From: Oscillospiraceae bacterium
GTDB taxonomy: Bacteria; Bacillota; Clostridia; Oscillospirales; Oscillospiraceae
Direction: 5' to 3'
NCBI GenBank assembly: GCA_902795345.1
Contig: CADBKO010000003.1
Coordinates: 62,001 to 126,000, forward strand
DNA: 64,000 nt
A model generated the notes under the pieces. That model made no database searches and had not been told where the DNA came from. It was given only the letters and a program-made list of their open reading frames with translations. The position numbers and the translations under genes were made by a program. Shown in pieces: positions 16,224 to 25,219 of this stretch (position 1 is its first letter; each line of letters begins with the position of its first letter).

Positions 16224-16691
16224 TCACAGGTCCAGCTTATCCAGCAGCTCACGGATGGCCTCCGTGAGCTTTTTTGCACCTGCGTGGTCCTTCCCGCCGG
16301 CGGTGACGCCCGCCACGAAGCTGTCCTTTCGGGCGATGCCGGGAAAATAGAAGTCGCTTTTGTGCCGGTCACTGCTGACGTTCACGGGGATCCCAAGACG
16401 CTTGCAGTCGGCGTACACGGCTTCGTTTACTTCCTTGTTATCGGTGGCAGCCAGCACCAAGGCGGCCCCCTCTATGTCTGCCGGAGCGTAGGGGCGGCGC
16501 AGGACCGTCAGCCTGCCCGCTTCCTCCAGGGGCAGCAGGTCCGGATGAAGCTCCGGGGAGACCACGGTGACTTTTTCCGTGAACTGCGTCAGGGTGCGGA
16601 TGCGCCGCAGCGCGATCCTGCCGCCGCCCACCACCACGATCTTTTTTTCGCTCAAGTCCACGAAAAAAGGGAACCAGGGATAGTCCGCCAT
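16224..16691 (-). CDS. Precorrin-2 dehydrogenase (SirC/Met8 N-domain type)
   Basis: The 155-residue protein is the NAD-dependent dehydrogenase that oxidises precorrin-2 to sirohydrochlorin. It has the Rossmann motif VVVGGGRIALRRI at the start, ALVLAATDNKEVNEAVY in the middle, and the conserved VNVSSDRHKSDFYFPGIARKDSFVAGVTAGGK block. It is the short single-function form, lacking the methyltransferase part found in CysG. It is the last gene of the hem/cbi operon, 18 bases after cbiK, whose product uses sirohydrochlorin as substrate. Confidence 0.87.
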   Translation of the reverse strand: MADYPWFPFFVDLSEKKIVVVGGGRIALRRIRTLTQFTEKVTVVSPELHPDLLPLEEAGRLTVLRRPYAPADIEGAALVLAATDNKEVNEAVYADCKRLGIPVNVSSDRHKSDFYFPGIARKDSFVAGVTAGGKDHAGAKKLTEAIRELLDKLDL

Positions 16692-16709
16692 AACCTTACC
16701 TGCCTTACG

Positions 16710-17489
16710 TTATTCCGCGTCCGCCTGCCGCGCCTTTTCCACATACATGGCCCGCAGCTGGGGAAATTCGCCCATTCCCTTCAGGATACATTCCACCCGG
16801 AAGCCTTCCTTCCGCAGCATGCTCGCCCAGCTGTCCTCTTCCTCGCCGGCCATGTCGTTCAGGGCGTGATCCCCGGCAACCACCATGAAGGGCAGCAGGT
16901 GGATGCACTTCGGCTGCTGTTCCTTGGCGGCAGCCAGGATCGGCTGGAAGCCGGGTTCCTCCTCCACGGTGCCCACGCAGAAATTGGGCCGGGAGTCCTT
17001 GCGGAAAGCCTCGGCCAGCAGCAGATAGAAGTTCTCTTCCGCCTCTGCGCTGCCGTGGCCCATCAGGGCCAGCATTTCATCCTTCCCCACGTCGGAGAAG
17101 GTTTCCTCCAGGACGACGGCCACCGCCGCCACGTCCGCCTTGCCCGTCAGCAACGGCTTTCCCAGCTTCAGCCGCGCAAAGCGGGAGGAGAAAGCCTGCA
17201 CGGCGGTCGTGACCTTGCCGTATTCGCCGCCGGGGAGCATATGGGTGGGCTGCACCAGGAGGTCGGTGATCCCGTCTGCAAGCATCCGCTCCATGGCTTC
17301 CTCCACGGAATCCACCAGAAGCTCGCCGGAAGTGCGCAGCTTGCGCCGGATGATGCTGCTGGTCCAGGCCCGGTAGGCTTTCCGTTCCGGGAATGCGGCG
17401 GCCAGGTCCTTTTCCAGGGCCTCGATGGTCTTGATCCGGGTCTCAGCCACGGAGGTGCCGAAGCTGACGACCAATAAACCTTTGCTCAT
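16710..17489 (-). CDS. cbiK: Sirohydrochlorin cobaltochelatase CbiK
   Basis: The 259-residue protein is the anaerobic-pathway chelatase that inserts cobalt into sirohydrochlorin, opening the oxygen-independent route to cobalamin. The start GLLVVSFGTSVAETR is typical of CbiK, and the metal/substrate histidines are visible in QPTHMLPGGEY, LMGHGSAEAEE and VVAGDHALNDM. Single-domain length is normal for CbiK and about twice that of CbiX-short. No signal peptide is present, so it is cytoplasmic. It lies 108 bases after cbiL in the same operon. Confidence 0.9.
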   Translation of the reverse strand: MSKGLLVVSFGTSVAETRIKTIEALEKDLAAAFPERKAYRAWTSSIIRRKLRTSGELLVDSVEEAMERMLADGITDLLVQPTHMLPGGEYGKVTTAVQAFSSRFARLKLGKPLLTGKADVAAVAVVLEETFSDVGKDEMLALMGHGSAEAEENFYLLLAEAFRKDSRPNFCVGTVEEEPGFQPILAAAKEQQPKCIHLLPFMVVAGDHALNDMAGEEEDSWASMLRKEGFRVECILKGMGEFPQLRAMYVEKARQADAE

Positions 17490-17577
17490 ATTCTGTCCTC
17501 GCTTTCATAGAGTTTTTGTTTTTTATGGACCGAATGTGGAGCAGCAGCCGGACCGCCGCCGCATAACCGCGAAATAT

Positions 17578-17595
17578 GGTCTGCCCGGGCAGACC
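17578..17595. other. 18-base perfect palindrome between cbiL and cbiK
   Basis: GGTCTGCCCGGGCAGACC is fully self-complementary and lies two bases after the cbiL stop on the coding strand. There is no U tract, so it is either a partial transcription block, an RNA-stabilising hairpin or a protein site. The remaining bases to cbiK hold nothing else I can identify. Confidence 0.5.
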
Positions 17596-17597
17596 GA

Positions 17598-18281
17598 TCA
17601 TTTTTCCTTGGCGATGATGAGGGAGAAATAGCCCGCGTCGTCGGGGATCTCCTCGGCGCTGTGGTAGACGGCTTCATTCTCCATGCCGCAGTTCACCACG
17701 GCGCTGACCTTCCGCCCGCTGGAGAGCAGCAGCGCCTTGACCTCCTTCATGTGGCTGGCGGACTTCATGAGCACATAGTTCCCGTCCTGTTCCAGCCTGT
17801 CCTCCGTCTTGTGCACCGCAGGCACGATATGGATGGGCTCGTCCCACTCCGCCAGGGGGAGATTCAGCCGGGCGGCCGCCGCACAGAAGGAGGTGATGCC
17901 GCTGACCAGCTCCACGGGGTAGCCGTCGGCTTCCAGATAATGCTGGATATAGCTGAAGGTGCAGTAGATGCTGGGGTCGCCCAGGGTGAGGAACACCACG
18001 TTTTCCCCCCGGTCCAGATAGGTTTTCAGCAACTCCGCGCCCTTGCGGTGCTCCGCGTCGATGAGCTTGCGGTCCTTCACCATGGGCATATAGACCGGCA
18101 CCAGCTCCTTTTCCGCCAGCTCCGGCACGGCCTGCACCGCGATCTTATAGGCGGCGGATTCCTTGGCCGCCTGACCTGGCACGGCGATCACCCGGTTTTC
18201 CCGGATGAGGCGGACGGCCTTCAGCGTCATGTATTCCGGATCGCCGGGACCCACGCCCACGCCGTATGCGATTCCCTTCAT
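17598..18281 (-). CDS. cbiL: Precorrin-2 / cobalt-factor II C20-methyltransferase
   Basis: The 227-residue protein belongs to the tetrapyrrole methylase family. The glycine-rich S-adenosylmethionine site begins GVGVGPGDPEYMTLKA, and LTLGDPSIYCTFSYI is the typical CbiL/CobI motif. It methylates C20 of the corrin precursor. Its start overlaps the stop of cobA/hemD by four bases (ATGA), so translation is coupled. With CbiK in the same operon the substrate is most likely cobalt-factor II. Confidence 0.9.
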   Translation of the reverse strand: MKGIAYGVGVGPGDPEYMTLKAVRLIRENRVIAVPGQAAKESAAYKIAVQAVPELAEKELVPVYMPMVKDRKLIDAEHRKGAELLKTYLDRGENVVFLTLGDPSIYCTFSYIQHYLEADGYPVELVSGITSFCAAAARLNLPLAEWDEPIHIVPAVHKTEDRLEQDGNYVLMKSASHMKEVKALLLSSGRKVSAVVNCGMENEAVYHSAEEIPDDAGYFSLIIAKEK

Positions 18282-19810
18282 TCCTTTTCCTCCTTGTTTG
18301 CTCTGTCTTCCGCGACGGCAGTGCGCAGACAGTCCGCCAGGGAAGCCAGGGTCGCCTTTTCCGCCACCCGGACCTGCATCCCCAGGGCTGCCGCCGCCAG
18401 CGCCGTCTGTCTGCCGATGCAGACTGCCTTCACGGTGGAATAATCCATCTCTCCCACGGCCTCGGCAAACCCCTTCACCGTGGAAGCGCTGGTGAACACG
18501 GCATAGTCGATCTCCCCGGCAGTCAGAGCGGCCTTTTCGTCGATGACGGGAGAGGACGCGTAGACCGTGTCGTAGGTGGGGAGGTCCGTCACGGTCAGCC
18601 CGCCGCCCTTGCGCAGCTCGTCGATCAATGCCTGATTGCCGATCCTTGCCCGGGGAACAAGCAGCTTTTCGCCGGGCTTGCAGACCTGCCGCAGTTCCCG
18701 GCCCAGGGTCTCCCCGTCGAATACCGAGGGGACGAAATCCGCCTTGACGCCGAATGCCCGCAGGGCCTTTTCACTGCCCTGGCCGATGGCTGCCACCCGG
18801 ACGGAGCCCAGCGCACGGATGTCGCTCAGCTCCGTGAGCTTGCGGAAGAAGATGCGCACTCCGCTGGGGCTGGTAAAGACCAGCCAGTCATAGCCGCCCT
18901 TCTGAAGCGTCTGCATGCTTTCTTTCAGGGCTTCGTCGTCCGGCAGGGGTTCCGTGCGGATGGCGGGCAGCTCCAACACCTCCGCGCCGTCCGCCCGCAG
19001 CAGGGCGGCCATGCGGGAGGAGAGCTCCTTCGGCCTTGTAAGCAGGACCCGCACCCCGGCCAGGGGGCGTTTTTCATACCAGGAGAAGGTCTCGGCCAGA
19101 GCACAGACGGCGCCCACGACGATGATGGCCGGGGTCTGTACCTTACGCTTCTCACATTCCGCCGCCAGGGTGGAGACCGTCGCGCCGATCCGGCGCTGCC
19201 GGGCAGTGGTGCCCTTCTCCAGCACCGCCGCCGGGGTGTCCGCCGCCATGCCCGCTTCCAGCAGACCGGCGCAGATCTCCGGCAGGGTGGAGATACCCAT
19301 GAGAAAGACCAGGGTCCCCTTGGTGCGCACCAGGGCTTCAAAGTCGATATCCAGGGAGGAATCCGCCCGCCGGTGGCCGGTGATGATATGGACGCTGGCG
19401 CAGTAGTCCCGATGGGTGACGGGTATGCCGTTATAGGCAGGCACCGCGATGGCGCTGGTGATACCGGGCACCACCTCGAAGGTAATGTTATGTTCTGCCA
19501 GCAGTTCCAGCTCTTCGCCGCCCCGCCCGAAGAGGAAGGGGTCGCCGCCCTTGAGACGCACCACCTTCCGGCCCTTCTGGGCTTCCTCCAGCAGCACGCG
19601 GTTGGTTTCCTCCTGACGGAGGTAATGGTTCCCGGCCCGCTTGCCTGCGAAAATGAGCTCCGCGCTCTCCGGGATGAGGTTCAGGACCCCGGAGCCCACC
19701 AGTGCGTCGTAGACCACCACATCGGCCTCGGAGAGGACCTCCTTGCCCTTGAGGGTGAGCAGCCCCGCATCGCCGGGGCCAGCGCCCACCAGCCAGACCT
19801 TGCCCGTCAT
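18278..19810 (-). CDS. cobA-hemD: Fused uroporphyrinogen-III C-methyltransferase / uroporphyrinogen-III synthase
   Basis: The 510-residue protein joins two enzymes. Residues 1 to about 245 are CobA/SumT, with VWLVGAGPGDAGLLTLKG, GGDPFLFGRGGEE and the ATIIV-like AIIVVGAVCAL end. After GVRVLLTRPKELSSRMA (about residue 255) comes HemD, with DWLVFTSPSGVRIFF and DYAVFTSASTVKGFAEA. HemD closes hydroxymethylbilane to uroporphyrinogen III and CobA methylates it twice to precorrin-2, so the fusion passes the intermediate to the corrinoid/sirohaem branch. The fusion is common in Clostridia. It overlaps hemC by four bases upstream and cbiL by four downstream. Confidence 0.93.
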   Translation of the reverse strand: MTGKVWLVGAGPGDAGLLTLKGKEVLSEADVVVYDALVGSGVLNLIPESAELIFAGKRAGNHYLRQEETNRVLLEEAQKGRKVVRLKGGDPFLFGRGGEELELLAEHNITFEVVPGITSAIAVPAYNGIPVTHRDYCASVHIITGHRRADSSLDIDFEALVRTKGTLVFLMGISTLPEICAGLLEAGMAADTPAAVLEKGTTARQRRIGATVSTLAAECEKRKVQTPAIIVVGAVCALAETFSWYEKRPLAGVRVLLTRPKELSSRMAALLRADGAEVLELPAIRTEPLPDDEALKESMQTLQKGGYDWLVFTSPSGVRIFFRKLTELSDIRALGSVRVAAIGQGSEKALRAFGVKADFVPSVFDGETLGRELRQVCKPGEKLLVPRARIGNQALIDELRKGGGLTVTDLPTYDTVYASSPVIDEKAALTAGEIDYAVFTSASTVKGFAEAVGEMDYSTVKAVCIGRQTALAAAALGMQVRVAEKATLASLADCLRTAVAEDRANKEEKE

Positions 19811-20703
19811 GCCTCCGCCTCCTTCCCGAATTCGCTGCGCAGCTTACATGCCAGAGCTTTCCCCAGGTATTCCGCGCTTTCCGTTTCTCCCGCGGATTCT
19901 CCGGTGGTCCAGCAACCGCTGTTCTCGTCGTAGTAAAGGCCCAGCACGCGCAGCTTGCCGTCCTCCGCCCAGGCATGGGCGCAGACGGGGGAGGTGCAGC
20001 CGCCTCCCAGCGTGCGGGCAAAGGCGCGCTCGCAGAGGGCCGCCGCAGCTACCTCCGCGTCGAGGATGCCGCCCAGCCATGGGTATTCCTCCCCGGCGCG
20101 GCCCTGGATGGCCAGGATGCCCTGCCCGGCGGCAGGGATCATTTCATGAATGTCGAAATAGCGGCTGATCCGCGCTTCCAGCCCCAGGCGCTTCAGCCCG
20201 GCGGCAGCCAGCACCAAAGCGCCGTACTGCCCCTCGTCCAGCTTCCGCAGCCGGGTCTGCAAATTGCCCCGCACGGGCTGCACGTCATAGCCGGGATAGA
20301 GCTTTTTCAGCTGGATGCAGCGGCGCAGGCTGGCGGAGCCGATGGGTTTGTCCGGGTCAGGCGCATCCGCGCCTTCCGGCAGCACCAGCACGTCCCGCGG
20401 GTCCTCCCGCTTGGAAAAGCCCAGCAGGGGAAGGTCCTCCGGCACCTCCATGGGCACGTCCTTGAGGCTGTGTACCGTCAGGTCCGCCCGCCTGTCCCGC
20501 AGGGCGGCGTCCAGCTCCTTCACAAAAAGGCCTTTTCCGCCCACCTGGTCCAGGGTCCGGTCCAGGATGCGGTCCCCGGTGGTCTTCATGGTGAGAAGGC
20601 GCACTTCCGTATCCGGCAGGGCCGCCTGCAGATGGCGCACAACCGTCATGCTCTGGGCCACCGCCAGGGCGCTGTCCCGGCTGCCTACGATCAGCGTTTT
20701 CAT
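19807..20703 (-). CDS. hemC: Hydroxymethylbilane synthase (porphobilinogen deaminase)
   Basis: The 298-residue enzyme joins four porphobilinogens into hydroxymethylbilane. It starts [14 protein letters not shown], carries [11 protein letters not shown], the porphyrin-binding arginines in [12 protein letters not shown] and [13 protein letters not shown], and the dipyrromethane-anchoring cysteine in [13 protein letters not shown]. Length is normal. It overlaps hemL and cobA/hemD by four bases each, consistent with one tightly coupled transcript. Confidence 0.94.
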   Translation of the reverse strand: MKTLIVGSRDSALAVAQSMTVVRHLQAALPDTEVRLLTMKTTGDRILDRTLDQVGGKGLFVKELDAALRDRRADLTVHSLKDVPMEVPEDLPLLGFSKREDPRDVLVLPEGADAPDPDKPIGSASLRRCIQLKKLYPGYDVQPVRGNLQTRLRKLDEGQYGALVLAAAGLKRLGLEARISRYFDIHEMIPAAGQGILAIQGRAGEEYPWLGGILDAEVAAAALCERAFARTLGGGCTSPVCAHAWAEDGKLRVLGLYYDENSGCWTTGESAGETESAEYLGKALACKLRSEFGKEAEA

Positions 20704-21977
20704 CCCAGGGCCTCCCGCGCGGCGGCCAGGGTCTGCTCCAGGTCCGCGCTGCTGTGGGCGGCGGATAGGAACATGGCCTCGAACTGGCTGGGGGCCAGGT
20801 AAATACCCTTGTCCAGCATTTTGCGGAAGTAGTCCGTAAAGCGCTTCGTGTCGCTGGTCTGGGCGTCCTCATAATTGCGAACGGTCTTGTCCGTGAAAAA
20901 GACGCAGCCCAGGGATCCCACATGGTTCAGACAGAAGCCTTTGCCCGAAGCGCGGAGCAGATCGCCCAGCGAAGCAAAGAACCCGTCCGCAGTCCTGTTC
21001 AGCTTTTCATAGAAACCGGGCGTCTCCTTCAGCAGCCGCAGCTGGGCGAGGCCGGCGGCCATGGCAACGGGGTTGCCGCTGAGAGTGCCCGCCTGATAGA
21101 CGCTCCCCAGAGGGGCCACCATGGACATGATCTCTTTTCTGCCGCCGTAGGCCCCAACGGGCATGCCGCCGCCGATGATCTTGCCGAAGGTGCAGAGGTC
21201 CGCCCGGACGCCGTAGTATTCCTGGGCGCCGCCCAGGGCCAGCCGGAAGCCGGTGATGACTTCATCGAAAATGAGCAAGGCCCCATACTGATCACAGAGA
21301 CGCCGGAGGCCGGAAAGGAAGCCCTCGGCAGGGGGGACTACCCCCATATTGGCGCCCACCGGCTCCACGATCACCGCCGCGACTCCCCGGGGATCGGCGG
21401 CCAGCAGCTGCTCCAAACCCGCCAGATCGTTATACACGGCGGTGAGCGTGTCCTTGGTGCAGCCCGCTGGCACGCCGGCGCTGCCGGGCAGGCCCTGGGT
21501 GAGCACGCCGGAGCCGGCTTTTACAAGCATGGCGTCGGTGTGGCCGTGGTAGCAGCCGGCGAATTTGATGATCTTGTCCCGCCCAGTAAAGCCCCGGGCC
21601 AGACGGATCGCGCTCATGACCGCCTCGGTGCCGGAATTCACCATCCGCACCATGTCAAAGCCCGGCACCACAGCGCAGATCAGCTCCGCCATCTCCACTT
21701 CCCGCCGGGTGGCCGCGCCGAAGCTGAGGCCGTCCTTCACGGCCTTCGCCACCGCTTCCTCCACGGCAGGGTGGGCGTGGCCCAGGATCATGGGGCCCCA
21801 GGAGCCCACGAAGTCGATGTATTCCCGGCCGTCCTCGTCCCAGAGGCGGCTGCCCGCGCCGCGGGCGATGAAGGGCGGCGTCATGCCCACGGAGCCGAAA
21901 GCCCGGACGGGGCTGTTCACGCCGCCGGGGATATGCGCCTTGGCCCGGGCAAAGAGTTCCTCCGAAATCGGCATCAT
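20700..21977 (-). CDS. hemL: Glutamate-1-semialdehyde 2,1-aminomutase
   Basis: The 425-residue PLP enzyme converts glutamate-1-semialdehyde to 5-aminolevulinate. Family features are [19 protein letters not shown] near the start, [14 protein letters not shown], the PLP aspartate in [12 protein letters not shown], and the PLP lysine in [17 protein letters not shown]. Together with HemA it forms the C5 route. The ATG at 21977 overlaps the hemB stop by four bases. Confidence 0.95.
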   Translation of the reverse strand: MMPISEELFARAKAHIPGGVNSPVRAFGSVGMTPPFIARGAGSRLWDEDGREYIDFVGSWGPMILGHAHPAVEEAVAKAVKDGLSFGAATRREVEMAELICAVVPGFDMVRMVNSGTEAVMSAIRLARGFTGRDKIIKFAGCYHGHTDAMLVKAGSGVLTQGLPGSAGVPAGCTKDTLTAVYNDLAGLEQLLAADPRGVAAVIVEPVGANMGVVPPAEGFLSGLRRLCDQYGALLIFDEVITGFRLALGGAQEYYGVRADLCTFGKIIGGGMPVGAYGGRKEIMSMVAPLGSVYQAGTLSGNPVAMAAGLAQLRLLKETPGFYEKLNRTADGFFASLGDLLRASGKGFCLNHVGSLGCVFFTDKTVRNYEDAQTSDTKRFTDYFRKMLDKGIYLAPSQFEAMFLSAAHSSADLEQTLAAAREALG

Positions 21978-22957
21978 CCGATCCTTCCTTCCTGAATGAA
22001 TCCGGCCAGCTCCTTGGCGAAATAGGTGATGTAGAGGTCTGCCCCGGCGCGGAAGGCGGAGGCCGCCATCTCACAGACGATGCGGTCCTCGTCGATCCAT
22101 CCCTTTCCGGCGGCGGCCTTCACCATGGCGTATTCGCCGCTGACGCTGTATGTCGCCAGTGGCAGGCTGGTGGCGTCCTTCACCTCCCGCACCACGTCCA
22201 GATAGGACATGGCGGGCTTCACCATGAGAATGTCGGCTCCTTCCTCCACATCCAGGAGGGCTTCCTTGAGGGCTTCCCGCCGGTTGTGGAAATCCATCTG
22301 ATAGCTTTTCCGGTCCCCGAAGGAGGGGGCGGAATCCGCCGCTTCCCGGAAAGGACCGTAGAAAGCGGAGGCATATTTCACCGCGTAGGACATGATGGGG
22401 GTCCCGGTGAAGCCGACGCCGTCCAGCGCTTCCCGGATGGCCCGGACGCGCCCGTCCATCATGTCGGAGGGGGCCACCATGTCCGCCCCTGCCCGCACAT
22501 GGGAGAGAGCTTCCTTTGCCAGCAGCTCCAGGGTGGCGTCGTTCTCCACCTCCTGGCCGCAGAGCTTCCCGCAGTGGCCGTGGGAGGTGTATTCGCACAT
22601 ACACACGTCGGTGATGAGGAACAGGTCGGGGTACTTGGCCTTGGCCTTGTGAAGGGTGCGCTGCACGGCCCCGTCCTCCGCCCAGGCGGAGGATCCGATC
22701 TCGTCCTTGTGCTCGGGGATGCCGAACAGAAGGATGCTGCGCACGCCGGCTTCCGTCAGCTTGTCCAGCTCCTCATCCACCCGGTCCACGGTATAGCGAT
22801 ACTGACCCGGCATGGAGGGGATCTCCTCCACCCGGTTTTCCCCGTCCATGACGAACAGGGGATAGATCAGGGCGCTCTTGTCCACCCTGGTTTCCCGCAC
22901 GATCTTGCGCAGCGCCTCGCTGCCTCTCAGCCTTCTGGGCCGGATCGTCAGATCCAT
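21974..22957 (-). CDS. hemB: Porphobilinogen synthase (5-aminolevulinate dehydratase)
   Basis: The 327-residue enzyme condenses two 5-aminolevulinates to porphobilinogen. It has [18 protein letters not shown] at the start, a cysteine-rich metal site [14 protein letters not shown] that points to the zinc-dependent type, and the two active-site lysine regions [14 protein letters not shown] and [13 protein letters not shown] placed the start at 22957, which has GGGAGG upstream and gives the usual length; the frame continues upstream without a ribosome binding site. It follows hemA by 17 bases. Confidence 0.94.
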   Translation of the reverse strand: MDLTIRPRRLRGSEALRKIVRETRVDKSALIYPLFVMDGENRVEEIPSMPGQYRYTVDRVDEELDKLTEAGVRSILLFGIPEHKDEIGSSAWAEDGAVQRTLHKAKAKYPDLFLITDVCMCEYTSHGHCGKLCGQEVENDATLELLAKEALSHVRAGADMVAPSDMMDGRVRAIREALDGVGFTGTPIMSYAVKYASAFYGPFREAADSAPSFGDRKSYQMDFHNRREALKEALLDVEEGADILMVKPAMSYLDVVREVKDATSLPLATYSVSGEYAMVKAAAGKGWIDEDRIVCEMAASAFRAGADLYITYFAKELAGFIQEGRIG

Positions 22958-22974
22958 AGCTTTATCCTCCCTTG

Positions 22975-24237
22975 TTATCGGTCTGCGGGAGCATGGGCTT
23001 CCGCCCCTTGTTCCCGAAATACTTCTTCCATCGCGTCCACGCACTGGGAAAACACGTCCTCCGGCAGCTTGGCCCGGGCGCCGAAAAGCAGCCGGTTCAT
23101 CATCCGCTGGGCCGCCCCTTCCACCTCCCGGCGCAGGGCGGCTTTATCCTCCGCCTCCAAAGGCACGCCCCGGAAGACCGGGGTGAGCCGGGCGTCCACG
23201 TCCCGGGCGGAAAGCTGCTTGAGAGCCTGGATGCGGGGCACGATGTCCCGCCCGGAATACCAGTTGTAAAACTCAGCCTTTTCCTCTGCAAGGATCGCTT
23301 CCGCTCTCGCCAGGTTCCGCTGGAATTTCTCCGAACGCAGGTCGATCTGGAAGGCGTCGATGTCATAGAGAGTGAAGCGGGGGAGCTCCCCGGCCTCCAC
23401 CTCGATGTCCCTGGGTACGGCCAGGTCCACCAGGAGAATGTCGTGGTCCGGCGAAAGCTGCTCCAGGTCCTTTCGCTGGATGGTGTAGTTGGGGCTGCTG
23501 GTAGCGCTCACCACCAGCTGGCACTGGGGCAGCAGGGAATAGCGTTCCTTATAGCCGATGCGCTTGCAGTCCCGGGGAATGTCCACGATGCCGCTGTGGT
23601 ACTGCCGCACCGTCACCGTCACGTCTGCGCCCCTTTCCGCCAGGGTCGAAGCGCTGATGCGGCCCATCATGCCGTTGCCGATGACCATGCATTTCTTCCC
23701 GGCGACGGAGAAACCCTTCTCCTCCAGCATCCGAAGGGCCGTGTGGATGACGCTGCTGTCCGCACTGGAAAGGTCCGTTTCCGTTTTCACCCGCTTCCCG
23801 GCGGTGATCCCCCGGCGGAAAAGCACCTCCAGGGTGTGGTCCGCGGCATAGCATGCGCGGCTGAGCTGCAGGGCTTCCCCCACCTGGGTGATGATCTGAT
23901 CCTCGCCCACGATCCGGGATTCCAGCCCGGCGGCCAGGCGGAAAAAGTGCTCCACCGCCTCATCGTCCCGGCGCTCCGTCAGGTAAGGGCCATAGGCCTT
24001 TTCATCCAGGCCCAGGAAACCGCAGAGCAGCGCGGCAGGGTCGAAACCGGCGTCCTCCGAAACGCTGAGCCACCACTCCATCCGGTTGCAGGTGGAGAGG
24101 ATCACGCTGCCGCTGAGCCCCCGGCAGCTGCGGAAATGGTCGTAGGCTTCCTGGATCTTTTTCTTTGTGAAGGAGAAAACGCTGCGGACGTCGATATCCG
24201 CCCGCGTATGATCGACGCCGATCATCCATACCGCCAT
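22975..24237 (-). CDS. hemA: Glutamyl-tRNA reductase
   Basis: The 420-residue enzyme reduces glutamyl-tRNA to glutamate-1-semialdehyde with NADPH, the entry step of the operon. The catalytic cysteine is Cys50 in ILSTCNRMEWW; AAGLESRIVGEDQIITQV and the NADPH Rossmann motif VIGNGMMGRISASTLAERG follow; a C-terminal helical dimerisation domain ends the protein. The start at 24237 has CGGAGGAA upstream and follows the riboswitch leader; earlier in-frame codons lie inside the riboswitch and are excluded. As first gene behind a cobalamin riboswitch, its expression should fall when cobalamin is plentiful. Confidence 0.93.
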   Translation of the reverse strand: MAVWMIGVDHTRADIDVRSVFSFTKKKIQEAYDHFRSCRGLSGSVILSTCNRMEWWLSVSEDAGFDPAALLCGFLGLDEKAYGPYLTERRDDEAVEHFFRLAAGLESRIVGEDQIITQVGEALQLSRACYAADHTLEVLFRRGITAGKRVKTETDLSSADSSVIHTALRMLEEKGFSVAGKKCMVIGNGMMGRISASTLAERGADVTVTVRQYHSGIVDIPRDCKRIGYKERYSLLPQCQLVVSATSSPNYTIQRKDLEQLSPDHDILLVDLAVPRDIEVEAGELPRFTLYDIDAFQIDLRSEKFQRNLARAEAILAEEKAEFYNWYSGRDIVPRIQALKQLSARDVDARLTPVFRGVPLEAEDKAALRREVEGAAQRMMNRLLFGARAKLPEDVFSQCVDAMEEVFREQGAEAHAPADR

Positions 24238-24273
24238 GGCAGTTCCTCCGTGTTCCTTTATCCTAATAAATAT

Positions 24274-24300
24274 GCGGCGATAACGCAAGGCTATCGCCGC
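24274..24300 (-). promoter_or_regulatory. Hairpin just upstream of the hemA start
   Basis: GCGGCGATA pairs perfectly with TATCGCCGC across a nine-base loop, followed on the minus strand by an AU-rich stretch and then the hemA ribosome binding site. It may be a second terminator or part of the expression platform of the riboswitch. Confidence 0.5.
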
Positions 24301-24323
24301 AGCCGTGTTTTCTGCAGGCAGGG

Positions 24324-24353
24324 CAAAAGACCGCAGTCCCGGCGGTCCTTTTG
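24324..24353 (-). terminator. Riboswitch-associated terminator before hemA
   Basis: On the minus strand GGACCGC and GCGGTC form a stem followed by TTTTG, starting nine bases after the B12 box. Its position fits the expression platform of a transcriptional cobalamin riboswitch. Confidence 0.6.
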
Positions 24354-24357
24354 CTTT

Positions 24358-24515
24358 GCTCACAGCAGGTCTTCTGACTTGCGCTTTCCGGCCCGGGGCC
24401 GAGCGCACGCGCCTGCCTTCTCGGGCCCAGGCCCAATGACCGACTTTCGTCCCGGTGCGTGCATCCGCGCTTACAGCGGCGGTTCCGTCCATGATTTCCA
24501 CATGGTTCTCTATTC
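24358..24515 (-). promoter_or_regulatory. Cobalamin (B12) riboswitch upstream of the hem/cbi operon
   Basis: The minus strand carries the B12 box AGTCAGAAGACCTGCTG (24363-24379), preceded by a core with GGAACCGCCGCTGTAAGCG and ACGAAAGTCGGTC, and long GC-rich arms. These are the conserved pieces of the adenosylcobalamin-class aptamer. It lies between a promoter at 24590-24618 and hemA, with a terminator-like hairpin right after the box. It should shut down the eight-gene operon when cobalamin is abundant. The exact 5' limit is approximate. Confidence 0.9.
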
Positions 24516-24589
24516 TCCCGGAGCGGCCCTCCGCCGCGCCGGGCACTGTGAGCTTTGATTGTCCGCTGCGGCCTGGCCGCAACATACAA

Positions 24590-24618
24590 AATATAACATA
24601 TCCCGGCATGGTTGTCCA
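24590..24618 (-). promoter_or_regulatory. Promoter of the hem/cbi operon
   Basis: On the minus strand TGGACA (24613-24618) and TATATT (24590-24595) are 17 bases apart, upstream of the riboswitch. It diverges from the msrA promoter. Confidence 0.6.
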
Positions 24619-24642
24619 CAGCGGATTTGCCTTTCCCGGGGC

Positions 24643-24671
24643 TTGTGCCCTGCCGGGATTTGCGGTAGAAT
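24643..24671 (+). promoter_or_regulatory. Promoter of msrA
   Basis: TTGTGC (24643-24648) and TAGAAT (24666-24671) are 17 bases apart, 32 bases before the ATG at 24704. Confidence 0.55.
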
Positions 24672-24703
24672 CAAGGAGAAAGAAAAGATCACAGGAGCGA
24701 AGG

Positions 24704-25219
24704 ATGAAAAGAAAAGCCTATTTTGCAGGGGGCTGCTTCTGGTGCATCGAGCCCGTGTTCGAAGCGCTGCCGGGCGTGTCCGCCGCAGTCAGCGGTTATT
24801 CCGGCGGCGAGGAGGCGGCTCCCCGCTATGAGGATGTGAAGGCCCAGCGCACCGGCCACCGGGAAACTGTCTGCGTGGAATATGACGACGAAGTCTGCTA
24901 CTTCTCCGCGCTGCTGGAAGCCTATCTGGGCAGCGTGGATCCCTTCGACGACGGGGGCCAGTTCATCGACCGGGGCCATTCCTATACGCTGGCCGTTTAC
25001 CATACCTGTGCCGGGGAGCGGGAGATCACGCTGGAAAAACTGGCGGAGCTGGAACAATCTGCCGGAAAGCGCGTCTGTATCAGTGTGGAACCCTTCCGGG
25101 ATTTCTGGATGGCGGAGGAATACCACCAGGATTATTACCTGAAAAACCCGGAGGCCTTCCGAAAGGAACTGGAGGAATCGGGAAGGGCGATGCCCGGACC
25201 GGAAAGGACAGGTGCGTGA
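24704..25219 (+). CDS. msrA: Peptide-methionine (S)-S-oxide reductase
   Basis: The 171-residue enzyme repairs methionine-S-sulfoxide in proteins. The catalytic motif GGCFWCIEP is at residues 9-17 (Cys11), followed by VSGYSGGE and the VEYDDEVCYF strand. The usual GHSYTL-like block appears as RGHSYTLAVYH. There is no C-terminal MsrB domain, so it is the single-function form. The start ATG 24704 has AGGAG upstream and follows a promoter. The stop codon is directly followed by the start of the LRR lipoprotein gene, so the two form one unit. Confidence 0.9.
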   Translation: MKRKAYFAGGCFWCIEPVFEALPGVSAAVSGYSGGEEAAPRYEDVKAQRTGHRETVCVEYDDEVCYFSALLEAYLGSVDPFDDGGQFIDRGHSYTLAVYHTCAGEREITLEKLAELEQSAGKRVCISVEPFRDFWMAEEYHQDYYLKNPEAFRKELEESGRAMPGPERTGA

